The notes under the pieces are model-generated. The model did no database searches. It saw nothing but the letters and a program-made list of their open reading frames with translations, and was not told the origin of the DNA. From Nocardia inohanensis NBRC 100128 (lineage in GTDB: Bacteria; Actinomycetota; Actinomycetes; Mycobacteriales; Mycobacteriaceae), in assembly GCF_001612945.1 (NCBI RefSeq), contig NZ_BDBK01000002.1, positions 124,001 to 188,000 of the forward strand: DNA of 64,000 nt. The letters run 5' to 3'. The first letter of the stretch is position 1. Every line of letters begins with the position of its first letter. Shown in pieces: positions 54,186 through 63,158 of this stretch. Made by a program: the position numbers and the translations under genes.

Positions 54186-54689
54186 ATGTCCCGTAAATTC
54201 AGCTTCACCGTGCAGTACAGCGTCCCGGTCGAAGAGCTTCACCGGGCACTTACCAACGACGAGATGTGGCAGGCGCGCTTCGCCGAGGCGACCACCGCCA
54301 CGCTGGACCTCTCCCACCCGGACGGGCCCGGCACCATTCGCATTCATATGACCGAAAAAGCTCCCGAAGACAAGATTCCCGGCCTGGTCAAGAAGGTGCT
54401 CAAGAGCGATCTCATGCTCGAGCGCACCGACACCTGGGGTCCGCTGGAGGGTGACATCGCCAAGGGCACCTTCAAGGGCGCGTCCGGCGGCATCACCACC
54501 GAGATGGCGGGCTCCTTCGAATTGCGGCCCACCGCAGAGGGTTCCGAGATCGCCGCCTCCGGCACCATCGACGTGAAGGTGTCGCTGGTCGGCGGCGCCA
54601 TCGAGCCGCTGGTCGAGAACCTCCTCGAGAAGGTGATGAACAGCGAGCGCAAGTCCGTCGAGGCTTGGTTCGCCGCTCAGAACGCCTGA
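54186..54689 (+). CDS. DUF2505 protein
   Basis: 167 residues from ATG 54186. SRPBCC-like alpha/beta protein: MSRKFSFTVQYSVPVEELHRALTNDEMWQARFAE, EGDIAKGTFKGASGGITTEMAGSFELRPTAEG and a C-terminal amphipathic helix (VENLLEKVMNSERKSVEAWFAAQ). Matches DUF2505 in style. Soluble; function unknown. Ends with a strong terminator. Confidence 0.85.
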   Translation: MSRKFSFTVQYSVPVEELHRALTNDEMWQARFAEATTATLDLSHPDGPGTIRIHMTEKAPEDKIPGLVKKVLKSDLMLERTDTWGPLEGDIAKGTFKGASGGITTEMAGSFELRPTAEGSEIAASGTIDVKVSLVGGAIEPLVENLLEKVMNSERKSVEAWFAAQNA

Positions 54690-54706
54690 GCCACAGCACG
54701 GCAGCA

Positions 54707-54739
54707 AAGGGGTCCGGGGGCGTTGCCTCCGGACCCCTT
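54707..54739 (+). terminator. Terminator of the DUF2505 gene
   Basis: AAGGGGTCCGG pairs with CCGGACCCCTT, followed by CTTTTCG. Same core as the menG and htpX terminators. Confidence 0.85.
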
Positions 54740-54919
54740 CTTTTCGAATCACGCTTGGTTCGCTTCTCCGAAATTGCGGTGTCGCGGTCAACCCGAACGT
54801 AACAAGGGTGAGTATTACGTAACTCGTCGGAAACGGTTCGGAAGCCCGAGATCAACAATCGGACACCAGTCTCGTGAACGTATACAGCAGGTGATGAACC
54901 CGAAACGAGGAGTTTGCCG

Positions 54920-56563
54920 GTGGTTCAGGTCGAATCGCGCACCAACGACGCGGTCACCGCGTCGAAGGAGACGCTGGAGGACTACACGCTGCGGTTCGCG
55001 CCGCGCAGTTATCGCAAATGGAGCCCGGCGGTGGTCGGCGTCTCCGCGCTGGGCGGCATCGCCTACCTGGCCGACTTCGCCATCGGCGCGAATATCGGTA
55101 TCGAGCACGGCACCGGCAACGCGCTGCTGGGCATCGGCATCTTCACGGTCGTGGTGATGCTGACCGGCTTCCCGCTGGCCTATTACGCGGCGCGCTACAA
55201 CATCGACCTGGATCTGATCACCCGCGGCAGCGGCTTCGGGTACTACGGGTCGGTCATCACCAATATCGTGTTCGCCTCGTTCACCTTCATCTTCTTCGCG
55301 CTCGAGGGCTCGATCATGGCGCAGGGCCTGCAACTCGGCCTGCACATACCGCTGCCGATCGGCTATCTGATCTCCACCGTGATGATCTTCCCGCTGGTCA
55401 TCTACGGCATGAACACGCTGGCGAAACTCCAGGTGTGGACCACCCCGCTGTGGCTGATCCTGATGGTGCTGCCGTTCGCGTTCCTGCTGGTGCGCCACCC
55501 CGAATCGGTCGACACCTTCCTGGCCTTCGGCGGCAAGGACGGCGACGGGGTGAGCCTGTCCGGCGCGCTGCTGGCCGCCGGCGTCTGCCTGTCGCTCATC
55601 GCCCAGATCGCCGAGCAGATCGACTACCTGCGCTTCATGCCGCCCAAAACCCCGGAGAACAAGGGCAAGTGGTGGGGCTGGATGCTGCTCGCGGGCCCCG
55701 GCTGGGTACTCTTCGGCGCCGCCAAGCAGGTCGTGGGTCTGTTCCTCGCGGTCTACCTGATCGCGAATCTGCCCGGCGCGCAGAACATCGCGAATCAGCC
55801 GGTGCACCAGTTCCTGGAGATCTACCGCGACATGATGCCGGGCTGGCTGGCCATGACCCTGGCCGTGGTGCTGGTCGTCATCTCGCAGATCAAAATCAAT
55901 GTGACCAACGCTTATTCGGGTTCGCTGGCGTGGACGAACTCTTTCACCCGCGTCACCAAGACCTATCCGGGCCGCCTGGTCTTCCTGGCTTTGAATCTGG
56001 TCATCGCGCTGATCCTGATGGAAGCCAACATGTTCGACTTCCTCAACAATATTCTCGGCTTCTACGCCAACTGCGGCATCGCCTGGATCGTCACCGTCGC
56101 AACCGATATCGCGGTCAACAAGTACCTGTTGAAGATCTCGCCCAAGGAACCCGAATTCCGCCGCGGCATGCTCTACGACTTCAATCCGGTCGGCCTGGTG
56201 GGCTTCGGTCTCTCGGCGGTGCTGTCGATCATGACCTTCTTCGGGATCTTCGGCGAGACTTTGAAGCCGTACTCGCCCATCGTGGCCGTGGTGGTGTCGT
56301 TCGTCGCCACCCCGCTCACCGCGATCCTCACCAAGGGCAAGTACTACCTGCGCCGCACCGACGACGGCATCGACCTGCCGATGTTCGACGAGCACGGGAA
56401 TCCGTCGGGGGAGACCCTGACCTGTGTCGCCACCGGCATGGAGTTCGAGCGGCCCGACATGATCGCTTCGGCGGTGCCGGGGCCCGAGGGCGAGATCCAG
56501 TACATCAGCTCGCTGGCGCTCTCCACGGACAAGGCGGGCGCGCACATCCTGCCGCGCCAGTAA
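54920..56563 (+). CDS. NCS1-family purine/cytosine permease
   Basis: 547 residues from GTG 54920, with GAGGAG seven bases upstream (a TTG at 54914 is too close). About twelve helices: VVGVSALGGIAYLADFAIGANIG, TVVVMLTGFPLAYYAAR, FVFASFTF-type segments, NVTNAYSGSLAWTNSFTRV and MEANMFDFLNNILGFY fit the NCS1 (CodB/FurA) fold. A ~70-residue cytoplasmic tail contains FDEHGNPSGETLTCVATGMEFERPDM. Substrate (purine, cytosine, hydantoin or other) unknown; no catabolic gene is adjacent. Confidence 0.87.
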   Translation: MVQVESRTNDAVTASKETLEDYTLRFAPRSYRKWSPAVVGVSALGGIAYLADFAIGANIGIEHGTGNALLGIGIFTVVVMLTGFPLAYYAARYNIDLDLITRGSGFGYYGSVITNIVFASFTFIFFALEGSIMAQGLQLGLHIPLPIGYLISTVMIFPLVIYGMNTLAKLQVWTTPLWLILMVLPFAFLLVRHPESVDTFLAFGGKDGDGVSLSGALLAAGVCLSLIAQIAEQIDYLRFMPPKTPENKGKWWGWMLLAGPGWVLFGAAKQVVGLFLAVYLIANLPGAQNIANQPVHQFLEIYRDMMPGWLAMTLAVVLVVISQIKINVTNAYSGSLAWTNSFTRVTKTYPGRLVFLALNLVIALILMEANMFDFLNNILGFYANCGIAWIVTVATDIAVNKYLLKISPKEPEFRRGMLYDFNPVGLVGFGLSAVLSIMTFFGIFGETLKPYSPIVAVVVSFVATPLTAILTKGKYYLRRTDDGIDLPMFDEHGNPSGETLTCVATGMEFERPDMIASAVPGPEGEIQYISSLALSTDKAGAHILPRQ

Positions 56564-56569
56564 GACCCG

Positions 56570-56782
56570 CTACCGCAAAGGCTTTCGATCCGAAAGCCCG
56601 TGCATGAACACGTAGCAACCAGGGATATGGGGTGCGCCCTCGGCGGCGAACTCGGCCTGATACGCCGAGGGCGACATCCCACCAGCTCGGTGAACTTGCG
56701 GCTGAACGAAATTCCGGTCGGCCAGGTCCCGGGCCCGCCGCAGATGCGGCAGTAGGTCTTCCGGGACGGGCCTGGTGGTCAC
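56570..56782 (-). pseudogene. AraC-family regulator remnant, in-frame internal deletion
   Basis: 70 codons: MTTRPVPEDLLPHLRRARDL and ADRNFVQPQ (start of an AraC first HTH) run straight into VHRAGGMSPSAYQAEF and HIPGCYVFMHGLSDRK, which is the normal far end of a short AraC-type regulator. Both recognition helices are missing, a deletion of roughly 60-70 codons, yet the frame is preserved. Its GTG start overlaps the menJ stop (GTGA), so it was a coupled downstream gene. It can no longer bind DNA as an AraC protein; whether a peptide is still made is unknown. Confidence 0.75.
56580..56598. terminator. Short hairpin between the permease gene and the AraC remnant
   Basis: GGCTTTCG and CGAAAGCC pair perfectly around ATC, 16 bases after the permease stop. 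It lies inside the 3' end of the AraC remnant. T tail weak. Confidence 0.5.
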
Positions 56783-58053
56783 GCGAACGGCTGGAGTTTG
56801 TCGAATCGCATGGACGCGCGGCCCGCACCCCGCCACAGTTTGGCGGTCAGGTCCAGATCCTCATCGGTGACCAGATTGCCCATCACCCGGACCGCGGTGC
56901 GCTGCAACAGCTTCGAGCGCATGACCGGCGGGCCGCCCAGCGGCACCGTGCGCGGATGGGTGGCCAGCGCGGCCAAGCGCCGGGCCACCGAATAGGTCTT
57001 GCCGTAGCGGGCGCGCAGCAGCTCCGGCCAGATCTTGCTCAGATCCGGTTCGTCCAGGATCTCCGAGAGCATGTGCCCGCCCTCGAGCCCGTAGTCGATG
57101 CCCTCGCCGTTCAGCGGGTTCACGCAGCCGGCCGCATCACCGATCAGCGCCCAATTGCGCCCGGCCACATTCGACACCGCGCCGCCCATGGGCAGCAGCG
57201 CCGACGCCACCGCCCGCGCTTCGCCTTCGAAACCCCATTCGGCGCGGCGCTCCGAAATGTAGTGCTGGATCAGCGGTTTCAACGCGATATGCGACGGCCG
57301 CTGCTCGGTGGCGAGCGACCCGACCCCGATATTCACCTCGCCGTTGCCGAGCGGGAACACCCACCCGTAGCCCGGCACCAATTCGCCCTGCGCGTCCCGC
57401 AATTCGAGATGCGAGGTGATCCACGGGTCGTCACTGCGCGCGGACTTGATGTAGGCCCGCGCCGCGGTCCCGTACGCGTACTGCCGATGCCAGGTGCGTC
57501 CCAGCAGTTTTCCGACGGGGGAGCGCACGCCATCGGCCACGATCAGCGTCTTGCAGGACACCGCCCGCAATCCGGCATCGGTCTTGATGGTCACGCCGGT
57601 GACCAGATCGCCGTCGCGCGCCACCTCGATCACCTTGGCCCCGTCGACCATGTGCGCACCCGACTTCACCGCGGTCTCGCGCAGCTTGTCGTCGAGTTCG
57701 GTTCGCGGAACGGCGCTTCCGTAGCTCGGGAAGGACCCGTCCGGCCAGGGCAGCAGCGCCTCGCGCCCGAAACCGGCCATCCGCAGACCCTTGTTGACCG
57801 TGTGCGTGCGCACCCAATCCCCGAGTCCCAGATGTTCGAGTTCGGCCGTCGCACGCGGCGTCAGGCCGTCGCCGCAGGTCTTGTCGCGCGGGAACACGGC
57901 CGAGTCGGTGAGCAATACGTCACGTCCGGCCCGGGCCGCCCAGGCCGCGGCGGCCGAGCCCGCGGGCCCCGCACCGACCACCAGCACCTCGGCGTGCGCA
58001 GGCAACACATCCGACGATTTCCCCTGCTCGGGCGCGACATCCGGAGAACCCAT
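56779..58053 (-). CDS. menJ: Geranylgeranyl reductase-family menaquinone reductase
   Basis: 424-residue FAD enzyme related to M. tuberculosis MenJ (Rv0561c), which saturates one isoprene unit of menaquinone. FAD motif LVVGAGPAGSAAAAWAAR, CGDGLTPRATAELEHLG, ALIGDAAGCVNPLNGEGIDYGLEGGHM and the C-terminal LWRGAGRASMRFDKL. Divergent from the polyprenyl diphosphate synthase, matching the mycobacterial menJ-grcC1-htpX order. Membrane-associated action is likely. Confidence 0.92.
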   Translation of the reverse strand: MGSPDVAPEQGKSSDVLPAHAEVLVVGAGPAGSAAAAWAARAGRDVLLTDSAVFPRDKTCGDGLTPRATAELEHLGLGDWVRTHTVNKGLRMAGFGREALLPWPDGSFPSYGSAVPRTELDDKLRETAVKSGAHMVDGAKVIEVARDGDLVTGVTIKTDAGLRAVSCKTLIVADGVRSPVGKLLGRTWHRQYAYGTAARAYIKSARSDDPWITSHLELRDAQGELVPGYGWVFPLGNGEVNIGVGSLATEQRPSHIALKPLIQHYISERRAEWGFEGEARAVASALLPMGGAVSNVAGRNWALIGDAAGCVNPLNGEGIDYGLEGGHMLSEILDEPDLSKIWPELLRARYGKTYSVARRLAALATHPRTVPLGGPPVMRSKLLQRTAVRVMGNLVTDEDLDLTAKLWRGAGRASMRFDKLQPFA

Positions 58054-58222
58054 GGCCCCAATACTTGCAGCACATCGACATCCGTGTCGATGCGACCCGG
58101 CGCACGGGCCGCAGCCGGATGCAGTGTCTGGTGCGTCGCACTACGGTGGTGTCCGTAGGGGGTGATCGACCGAGACGCTAGGTTCTTTAGGCGTGGGGTC
58201 GGACGCGGCACTGGGAGATGGA

Positions 58223-59245
58223 ATGAGCGCATCGGCTGTGAGCGATGAGAGCACCGTGGTTGCGGGGGTGGATCTTGGTGATCCCGAGCTCGCTGCGACC
58301 GTGCGTAAAGGTCTGGTCGAAGTCGAAGACCTACTGATCACCGAGCTTTCCGACGGTGAGGAGTTCCTTCAGGAAGCCGCGCTGCATCTGGCTCGCGCCG
58401 GAGGCAAGCGGTTCCGGCCGCTGTTCACCATCCTGACCGGGCAGCTCGGTCCCGATCCGACCAGTCCCGACCTGGTCACCGCGGGCACCGTCGTGGAGCT
58501 CGTGCACCTGGCGACGCTCTACCACGACGACGTCATGGACGAGGCCCCCATGCGGCGCGGTGCGGTCAGCGTCAACTCGCGCTGGGGCAACAGCGTCGCC
58601 ATCCTCGCCGGCGACTACCTGTTCGCGCACGCCTCCCGCCTGGTCTCCACCCTCGGCCCGGACGCGGTGCGGATCATCGCCGAAACCTTCGCCGAACTGG
58701 TCACCGGCCAGATGCGGGAGACCATCGGCGCCAAGCAGTCCCAGGACCCGGTCGAGCACTACCTGCGGGTGGTGTGGGAGAAGACCGGTTCCCTGATCGC
58801 CGCCTCGGGGCGTTTCGGCGGCACCTTCTCCGGCGCGGACCGCGAGCACGTGGAACGCCTGGCCCGGCTCGGCGACGCGGTCGGCACCGCTTTCCAGATC
58901 TCCGACGACATCATCGACATCTCCTCGGTCTCCGAACAGTCCGGCAAGACCCCCGGCACCGATCTGCGCGAGGGCGTGCACACCCTGCCTGTGCTCTACG
59001 CGCTGCGCGACGAGGGCCACGAGGGTGACCGCCTGCGCAAGCTGCTCGCCAAGCCCCTGGAGACCGACGGCGAAGTCGAGGAAGCGCTCGACCTGCTCTC
59101 CCGCTCCCGCGGCATGGTGCTGGCCAAGGAGAAACTCCAGGGCTACGCCGATATCGCACACGCCGAACTCTCCGCCCTCCCCGGCGGCCCCGCCAACGAG
59201 GCCCTCGAGCGCCTGGTGCGCTACACCATCGAACGCGTCGGCTGA
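58223..59245 (+). CDS. Trans-polyprenyl diphosphate synthase (GrcC1-like)
   Basis: 340 residues from ATG 58223 (GGGAGATGGA upstream; GTG 58193 is an alternative). Aspartate-rich motifs LYHDDVMDEA (~100) and SDDIIDI (~228), GGKRFRPLF, and the chain-length region FARAGG/HLATLYHDDV are intact. Makes the long isoprenyl diphosphate used by MenA for the menaquinone side chain. Homologue of Rv0562. Confidence 0.93.
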   Translation: MSASAVSDESTVVAGVDLGDPELAATVRKGLVEVEDLLITELSDGEEFLQEAALHLARAGGKRFRPLFTILTGQLGPDPTSPDLVTAGTVVELVHLATLYHDDVMDEAPMRRGAVSVNSRWGNSVAILAGDYLFAHASRLVSTLGPDAVRIIAETFAELVTGQMRETIGAKQSQDPVEHYLRVVWEKTGSLIAASGRFGGTFSGADREHVERLARLGDAVGTAFQISDDIIDISSVSEQSGKTPGTDLREGVHTLPVLYALRDEGHEGDRLRKLLAKPLETDGEVEEALDLLSRSRGMVLAKEKLQGYADIAHAELSALPGGPANEALERLVRYTIERVG

Positions 59246-59255
59246 TTACCGCAAA

Positions 59256-59279
59256 GCGGGCGAAGGGAACTTCGCCCGC
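59256..59279 (+). terminator. Terminator after the polyprenyl synthase
   Basis: Nine-bp perfect stem GCGGGCGAA with TTCGCCCGC, loop GGGAAC, 11 bases after the stop. Confidence 0.7.
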
Positions 59280-59401
59280 CCAGGCATCGTTGATCTGCTG
59301 TATCGAAAACGGGACTACTGATTTGGTGAGGGTCCGGGTAACTCATCGGGGACGCCCACAACCCGGGTGATTGCTCTCCGTGAGCCCGGTGATCAAGTCT
59401 C

Positions 59402-59419
59402 CCGGCAGTGAACTGCCGG
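59402..59419. promoter_or_regulatory. Palindrome immediately upstream of htpX
   Basis: CCGGCAGTGAACTGCCGG, an 8-bp perfect inverted repeat with a 2-base centre, 22 bases before the htpX start. Could be an operator of a stress regulator or an mRNA hairpin covering the leader. Confidence 0.4.
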
Positions 59420-59441
59420 CATGAGTCGCGGAGAGGCGGAT

Positions 59442-60323
59442 ATGCACTCGCACGGGTATGCGAACGGGTTGAAGACGTTCGGACTATTGGTCGGTATGTC
59501 GGCGCTGATCGTTTTCGCCGGGGCGCTGTTCCGCAGTCCGATGATTCTGCTGCTGTCGGTCGTGCTCGCGATAGGCATGAATGCCTACGCGTATTTCAAC
59601 AGCGACAAACTCGCGCTGCGGGCCATGCACGCGCAGCCGGTGACCGAGTTGGAAGCGCCGGTCATGTATCGCATCGTGCGTGAATTGGCGACCGCCGCAC
59701 GGCAGCCGATGCCGCGGCTCTACATCAGCCCCACCAATGCCCCCAATGCCTTTGCCACGGGCCGTAATCCGCGTCATGCGGCAGTGTGCTGCACCACCGG
59801 GATTCTCCAGCTGCTGGACGAACGAGAGCTACGTGCGGTGCTGGGGCACGAACTCTCGCACGTCTACAACCGCGACATCCTGATCTCCTCGGTCGCGGGC
59901 GCATTGGCCTCGGTGATCTCCGGTTTGGCGAACCTGGCGTTCTTCGCCAGCGCCTTCGGTGGTCGCGGGAATGGCGAAGGACCGAATATCATTGGCGTGC
60001 TTCTGGTTTCGCTACTCGGGCCGATCGCCGCATCGCTGATCAAACTGGCCGTTTCGCGCTCTCGCGAGTACCAAGCCGATGCCGATGGAGCCGTCCTGAC
60101 GGGTGACCCGCTGGCGCTCGCGTCCGCCCTGCGGAAGCTCGAGCGCGGCACCCAGGCGGCGCCCCTGCCGCCCGAGCCGCAGCTCACCGCGCAATCGCAT
60201 CTGATGATCGCCAACCCCTTCCGGGCCGGCGACAAGATGGCGAAATGGTTCTCGACCCACCCCCCGATGGCGGACCGTATCGCCCGCCTCGAGGAAATGG
60301 CAGGCGGTACCCGAAACCTGTGA
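59442..60323 (+). CDS. htpX: Zinc metalloprotease HtpX
   Basis: 293-residue M48 membrane protease that degrades misfolded membrane proteins. Start ATG 59442 (GAGAGG upstream) aligns with the mycobacterial start; ATG 59421 would add seven residues. Helices at [18 protein letters not shown] and [18 protein letters not shown] precede the catalytic HELSH (His136, Glu137, His140), with a third ligand Glu in [10 protein letters not shown]. Two more helices follow the active site. Order as Rv0563. Confidence 0.95.
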   Translation: MHSHGYANGLKTFGLLVGMSALIVFAGALFRSPMILLLSVVLAIGMNAYAYFNSDKLALRAMHAQPVTELEAPVMYRIVRELATAARQPMPRLYISPTNAPNAFATGRNPRHAAVCCTTGILQLLDERELRAVLGHELSHVYNRDILISSVAGALASVISGLANLAFFASAFGGRGNGEGPNIIGVLLVSLLGPIAASLIKLAVSRSREYQADADGAVLTGDPLALASALRKLERGTQAAPLPPEPQLTAQSHLMIANPFRAGDKMAKWFSTHPPMADRIARLEEMAGGTRNL

Positions 60324-60324
60324 A

Positions 60325-60361
60325 AAAAGGGGGTCCGGGACATTGTCCCGGACCCCCTTTT
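60325..60361. terminator. Bidirectional terminator between htpX and yajQ
   Basis: AAAAGGGGGTCCGGGACA and TGTCCCGGACCCCCTTTT form an 18-bp perfect stem with A and T runs on both sides, serving both convergent genes. Confidence 0.92.
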
Positions 60362-60400
60362 CGTTTCGGGGTGTGAGGCGAAGCCCCACGATCCCGCACG

Positions 60401-60892
60401 TCAGCGGTAGTTCACGAACTGAAGGGCGATATCCAGATCGGACTTCTTCAGCAGCGCGATGACGGCCTGAAGATCGTCGCGGTTCTTGCTGGTGACCCGG
60501 AGCTCTTCACCCTGGATCTGCGCCTTCACGCTCTTGGGACCCTCGTCGCGGATCTTCTTCGCGATCTTCTTGGCGTTCTCGGAGGTGATCCCCTGCACGA
60601 TGGTGCCTGTGATCTTGTACACCTTGCCGGACTGCTGCGGGTCGCCGGCGTCGAACGCCTTCAGCGAGATGTCCCGGCGAATCAGCTTCTCCTTGAACAC
60701 GTCCAGCGCGGCCTTGACCCGCTCCTCGGCCTCGGCGGTCAGGATGATCTTGTCCTCGCCGGACCACTCGATGCTCGCGCCGGTGCCACGGAAGTCGTAG
60801 CGGGTGGTCAGCTCCTTGGCCGCCTGGTTGAGGGCATTGTCCACCTCCTGGCGGTCGACCTTGCTGACGACATCGAACGACGAATCGGCCAC
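60401..60892 (-). CDS. YajQ-family nucleotide-binding protein
   Basis: 163 residues, [24 protein letters not shown], then [46 protein letters not shown] and [46 protein letters not shown]. Two ferredoxin-like lobes, full family length. YajQ proteins bind cyclic di-GMP or nucleotides in some bacteria; the role in actinobacteria is not established. Homologue of Rv0566c. Confidence 0.93.
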   Translation of the reverse strand: MADSSFDVVSKVDRQEVDNALNQAAKELTTRYDFRGTGASIEWSGEDKIILTAEAEERVKAALDVFKEKLIRRDISLKAFDAGDPQQSGKVYKITGTIVQGITSENAKKIAKKIRDEGPKSVKAQIQGEELRVTSKNRDDLQAVIALLKKSDLDIALQFVNYR

Positions 60893-61031
60893 GCTTTGCT
60901 CCTGTCGAAGATCGGAAGTTTTCCGAAGGTTCCCCCACCGACGCTAGCCGGTCCGCGACCGCCGTATCCAGCCGGTTTGCATTCGGGGCGTGGGTTCGTT
61001 GTATTCTTTCAGCGCACCGAATGCGGCGCAC

Positions 61032-61114
61032 GGCAGATTGCCCGAGCGGCCAATGGGAGCGGACTGTAAATCCGTCGGCGAAAGCCTACGTAGGTTCGAA
61101 TCCTACATCTGCCA
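61032..61114 (+). tRNA. tRNA-Tyr (GTA)
   Basis: Acceptor GGCAGAT/ATCTGCC, anticodon GTA at 61066-61068, long variable arm (class II) and T-loop GGTTCGAATCC. Discriminator A at 61114; CCA is not encoded. Confidence 0.95.
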
Positions 61115-61177
61115 CAGAGAAACCCCCGAGGACACAGTCCCCGGGGGTTTCGCCGTCTCTGGAGGCGGAACCGTGTG

Positions 61178-61274
61178 GATCCCGGCCAAAAACATGCCGG
61201 GATGACGAGAGCCACGCCTCCCGCGGGGCGGGGTGGCACCCTTCGTCATTCCAGCGTGTCCTTGGCTGGAATCG
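61178..61274. repeat. REP-like palindromic repeat, copy 2
   Basis: Left part GATCCCGGCCAAAAACATGC + CGGGATGACGAG at 61178-61209, right part CGTCATTCCAGCGTGTCC and GGCTGGAATC at ~61243-61272, arranged as diverging arms. It occupies much of the 266-base gap between tRNA-Tyr and tRNA-Thr. Confidence 0.8.
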
Positions 61275-61380
61275 CGCAGAAAACCGCCTCTGACCACCCG
61301 GTTTGGTATGTGGTCCGGATGTTGTGTAATCTCGTTCAAGTCTTCAGCGCCCCGGTCCTGGACCGGAGCAAGACAGACAC

Positions 61381-61453
61381 GCCCCCTTAGCTCAGTCGGC
61401 AGAGCGTTTCCATGGTAAGGAAAAGGTCAACGGTTCGATTCCGTTAGGGGGCT
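61381..61453 (+). tRNA. tRNA-Thr (GGT)
   Basis: Acceptor GCCCCCT/AGGGGGC, anticodon GGT at 61414-61416 in stem TTTCC/GGAAA, T-loop GGTTCGATTCC. Discriminator T. Confidence 0.95.
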
Positions 61454-61532
61454 CGCCGGATTGCCGGTGGTGACCGACTCGGCTTCTCGTGCAGGACCCG
61501 GGACTTTCCCCGCCGTCTAGTCCGCACATGAT

Positions 61533-61605
61533 GGCGGTGTAGCTCAGTCGGTAGAGCAAACGACTCATAATCGTTGTGTCGCCGGTTCAAGTCCGGCCAT
61601 CGCTA
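61533..61605 (+). tRNA. tRNA-Met (CAT), elongator type
   Basis: Acceptor GGCGGTG/CATCGCT with two G-U pairs, D-arm AGCTCAGTCGGTAGAGC, anticodon CAT at 61566-61568, T-arm GCCGGTTCAAGTCCGGC. The paired 1-72 position argues against an initiator. Confidence 0.92.
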
Positions 61606-61649
61606 CATATCTGATATTCCCATCAGGCTGTCCGGAAGGAAGGCAAATC

Positions 61650-61820
61650 GTGGCCGCGAAGTCCACTGATATCCGGCCAAAGATCACCTTGGCCTGCGAG
61701 CAGTGCAAGCACCGTAACTACATCACCAAGAAGAACCGGCGTAACGACCCGGACCGCCTGGAGCTGAAGAAGTTCTGCCCCAACTGCGGTACGCACCGGG
61801 CGCATCGCGAATCCCGCTAA
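61650..61820 (+). CDS. rpmG: Large ribosomal subunit protein bL33
   Basis: 56 residues from GTG 61650 (AAGGAAGG upstream). Contains two CxxC pairs (CEQC, CPNC), so it is the zinc-binding C+ form. [20 protein letters not shown] is the normal start. Located between tRNA-Met and hadAB as in M. tuberculosis (Rv0634B). Confidence 0.95.
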   Translation: MAAKSTDIRPKITLACEQCKHRNYITKKNRRNDPDRLELKKFCPNCGTHRAHRESR

Positions 61821-61850
61821 CTTAAACCCGCGCGCTCTACCGCGTGGAAG

Positions 61851-61915
61851 AAGTGCCGGATCGGTAAGCTGCTTCGTCCCCCACACAAAGGGACAGTGGC
61901 CCCGGTCCGGCACTT
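61851..61915 (+). other. Long hairpin in the rpmG-hadAB gap
   Basis: AAGTGCCGGATCGG pairs with CCGGTCCGGCACTT (14 bp, one G-U), enclosing a smaller GTCCC/GGGAC hairpin. 30 bases after rpmG and 68 before hadAB. May be a terminator/attenuator between the two genes or a structured leader of hadAB; TATATA at ~61921 follows it and could be a -10. Confidence 0.55.
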
Positions 61916-61983
61916 GGCGTATATAGCGGTGGTTCAGCGCTCCGCCGATTCCGGGTCCGGGATCAGATAAGGGACTTCCTGCC

Positions 61984-63078
61984 GTGACGATCAACACCGA
62001 GATTGACACCGAGGTCGAAATGATCGAAGAAGCCGAAGCGGCTTTCGATCCCGCTGCCCACGCCGCCGCCATGGTCGGCCATCACTACCGAGTCGACGAC
62101 TACTACGAAGTCGGCCGCGAGAAGGTGCGTGAGTACGCCCGCGCCGTGCAGGACTACCACCCGGTGCACTGGGACGAGAGCATCGCCCGGGAGTACGGCT
62201 ACGACGGCCTGGTGGCTCCGCTCACCTTCATCTCCCTGGTCGGGATCCTGGCCCAGCGCAAGCTCTTCGAGCAGATCGTCACCGGCTACGACCTGAGCCA
62301 GATCATGCAGACCGATCAGATCCTGGAGTTCCACCGCCCCATCAAGGCCGGTGACCAGCTCTCCTGCATCGTCTACCTGCACTCGTTCCGGCAGGCGTTC
62401 GGCGGCGACATCATCGTCACCCGCAACGACGTGGTCGCGCAGAACGACGAGCTGGTGCTCACCACCTACACCACCCTCATCGGCCGCAGCGGCGGTGACA
62501 TCGATCCCAATATCGGTGACGCCGTGCGCAATGTGCTCATGCACGGTGTCGGCCCGGACGAGGCGCCCGCGCACTCCCCGCGCGAGGAGGCCAACCCGGT
62601 GACCGCGGATCCGGAACCGGTGAAGCCGAGCACCGGCTCCATCGTGGCGAGCAAGCATGCCGTCCGCTTCGAGGATGTGACCGTCGGCCAGGAGCTGCCC
62701 GCGCGTGTGGTGAAGCTGACCCGCGGCGATCTGGTGAACTACGCCGGCGTCTCCGGCGACGCCAACCCGATCCACTGGAGCGACGATGTCGTGAAGCTGG
62801 TCGGCCTGGAAAACGTTGTGGCGCACGGCATGCTGACCATGGGCCTGGGCGGCGGCTTCGTCACCTCGTGGCTCGGCGACCCGGGTGCGGTCAAGGAGTA
62901 CAACGTTCGCTTCACCAGCCCGGTCTACGTCCCGGTGGATCGCCCGGCGGAGATCGAATACACCGGCAAGGTGAAGTCCGTGGACGCCGAGAACCGGACC
63001 GCGGTCATCGCCATCGTGGCGAAGTCGGAGGGGCGCAAGATCTTCGGTCGCGCCACCGCCACCGTGCAACTCGGCTGA
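61984..63078 (+). CDS. hadAB: Fused (3R)-hydroxyacyl-ACP dehydratase HadA-HadB
   Basis: 364 residues. The N-terminal hotdog (~25-185, VGHHYRVDDYYEVGREKVREYARAVQDYHPVHWDE) corresponds to HadA, the substrate-binding subunit. A Pro/Ala/Glu-rich linker (~190-220) leads to the HadB catalytic hotdog (~222-364), with Asp259 and His264 in SGDANPIHW and HGMLTMGLGGGF. FAS-II dehydratase for mycolic acid chain elongation. In M. tuberculosis hadA and hadB are separate and followed by hadC; here they are one gene and no hadC lies before tRNA-Trp. Confidence 0.93.
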   Translation: MTINTEIDTEVEMIEEAEAAFDPAAHAAAMVGHHYRVDDYYEVGREKVREYARAVQDYHPVHWDESIAREYGYDGLVAPLTFISLVGILAQRKLFEQIVTGYDLSQIMQTDQILEFHRPIKAGDQLSCIVYLHSFRQAFGGDIIVTRNDVVAQNDELVLTTYTTLIGRSGGDIDPNIGDAVRNVLMHGVGPDEAPAHSPREEANPVTADPEPVKPSTGSIVASKHAVRFEDVTVGQELPARVVKLTRGDLVNYAGVSGDANPIHWSDDVVKLVGLENVVAHGMLTMGLGGGFVTSWLGDPGAVKEYNVRFTSPVYVPVDRPAEIEYTGKVKSVDAENRTAVIAIVAKSEGRKIFGRATATVQLG

Positions 63079-63093
63079 GACGTCCGTCAGTCA

Positions 63094-63158
63094 GTCATTC
63101 CGGCATGCTTTCAGCCGGAATCCACCGTGGATCCCGGCTGAAAGCATGCCGGGATGAC
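63094..63158. repeat. REP-like palindromic repeat, copy 3
   Basis: A nearly perfect 65-bp hairpin: GTCATTCCGGCATGCTTTCA + GCCGGAATCCAC against GTGGATCCCGGC + TGAAAGCATGCCGGGATGAC. 15 bases after hadAB, so it could also terminate it. Confidence 0.88.

Noticed and set aside
61533..61605. Initiator tRNA-fMet
   Set aside because: The first acceptor position can pair (G-U) and the anticodon stem lacks the three G-C pairs of initiators; elongator Met is better.
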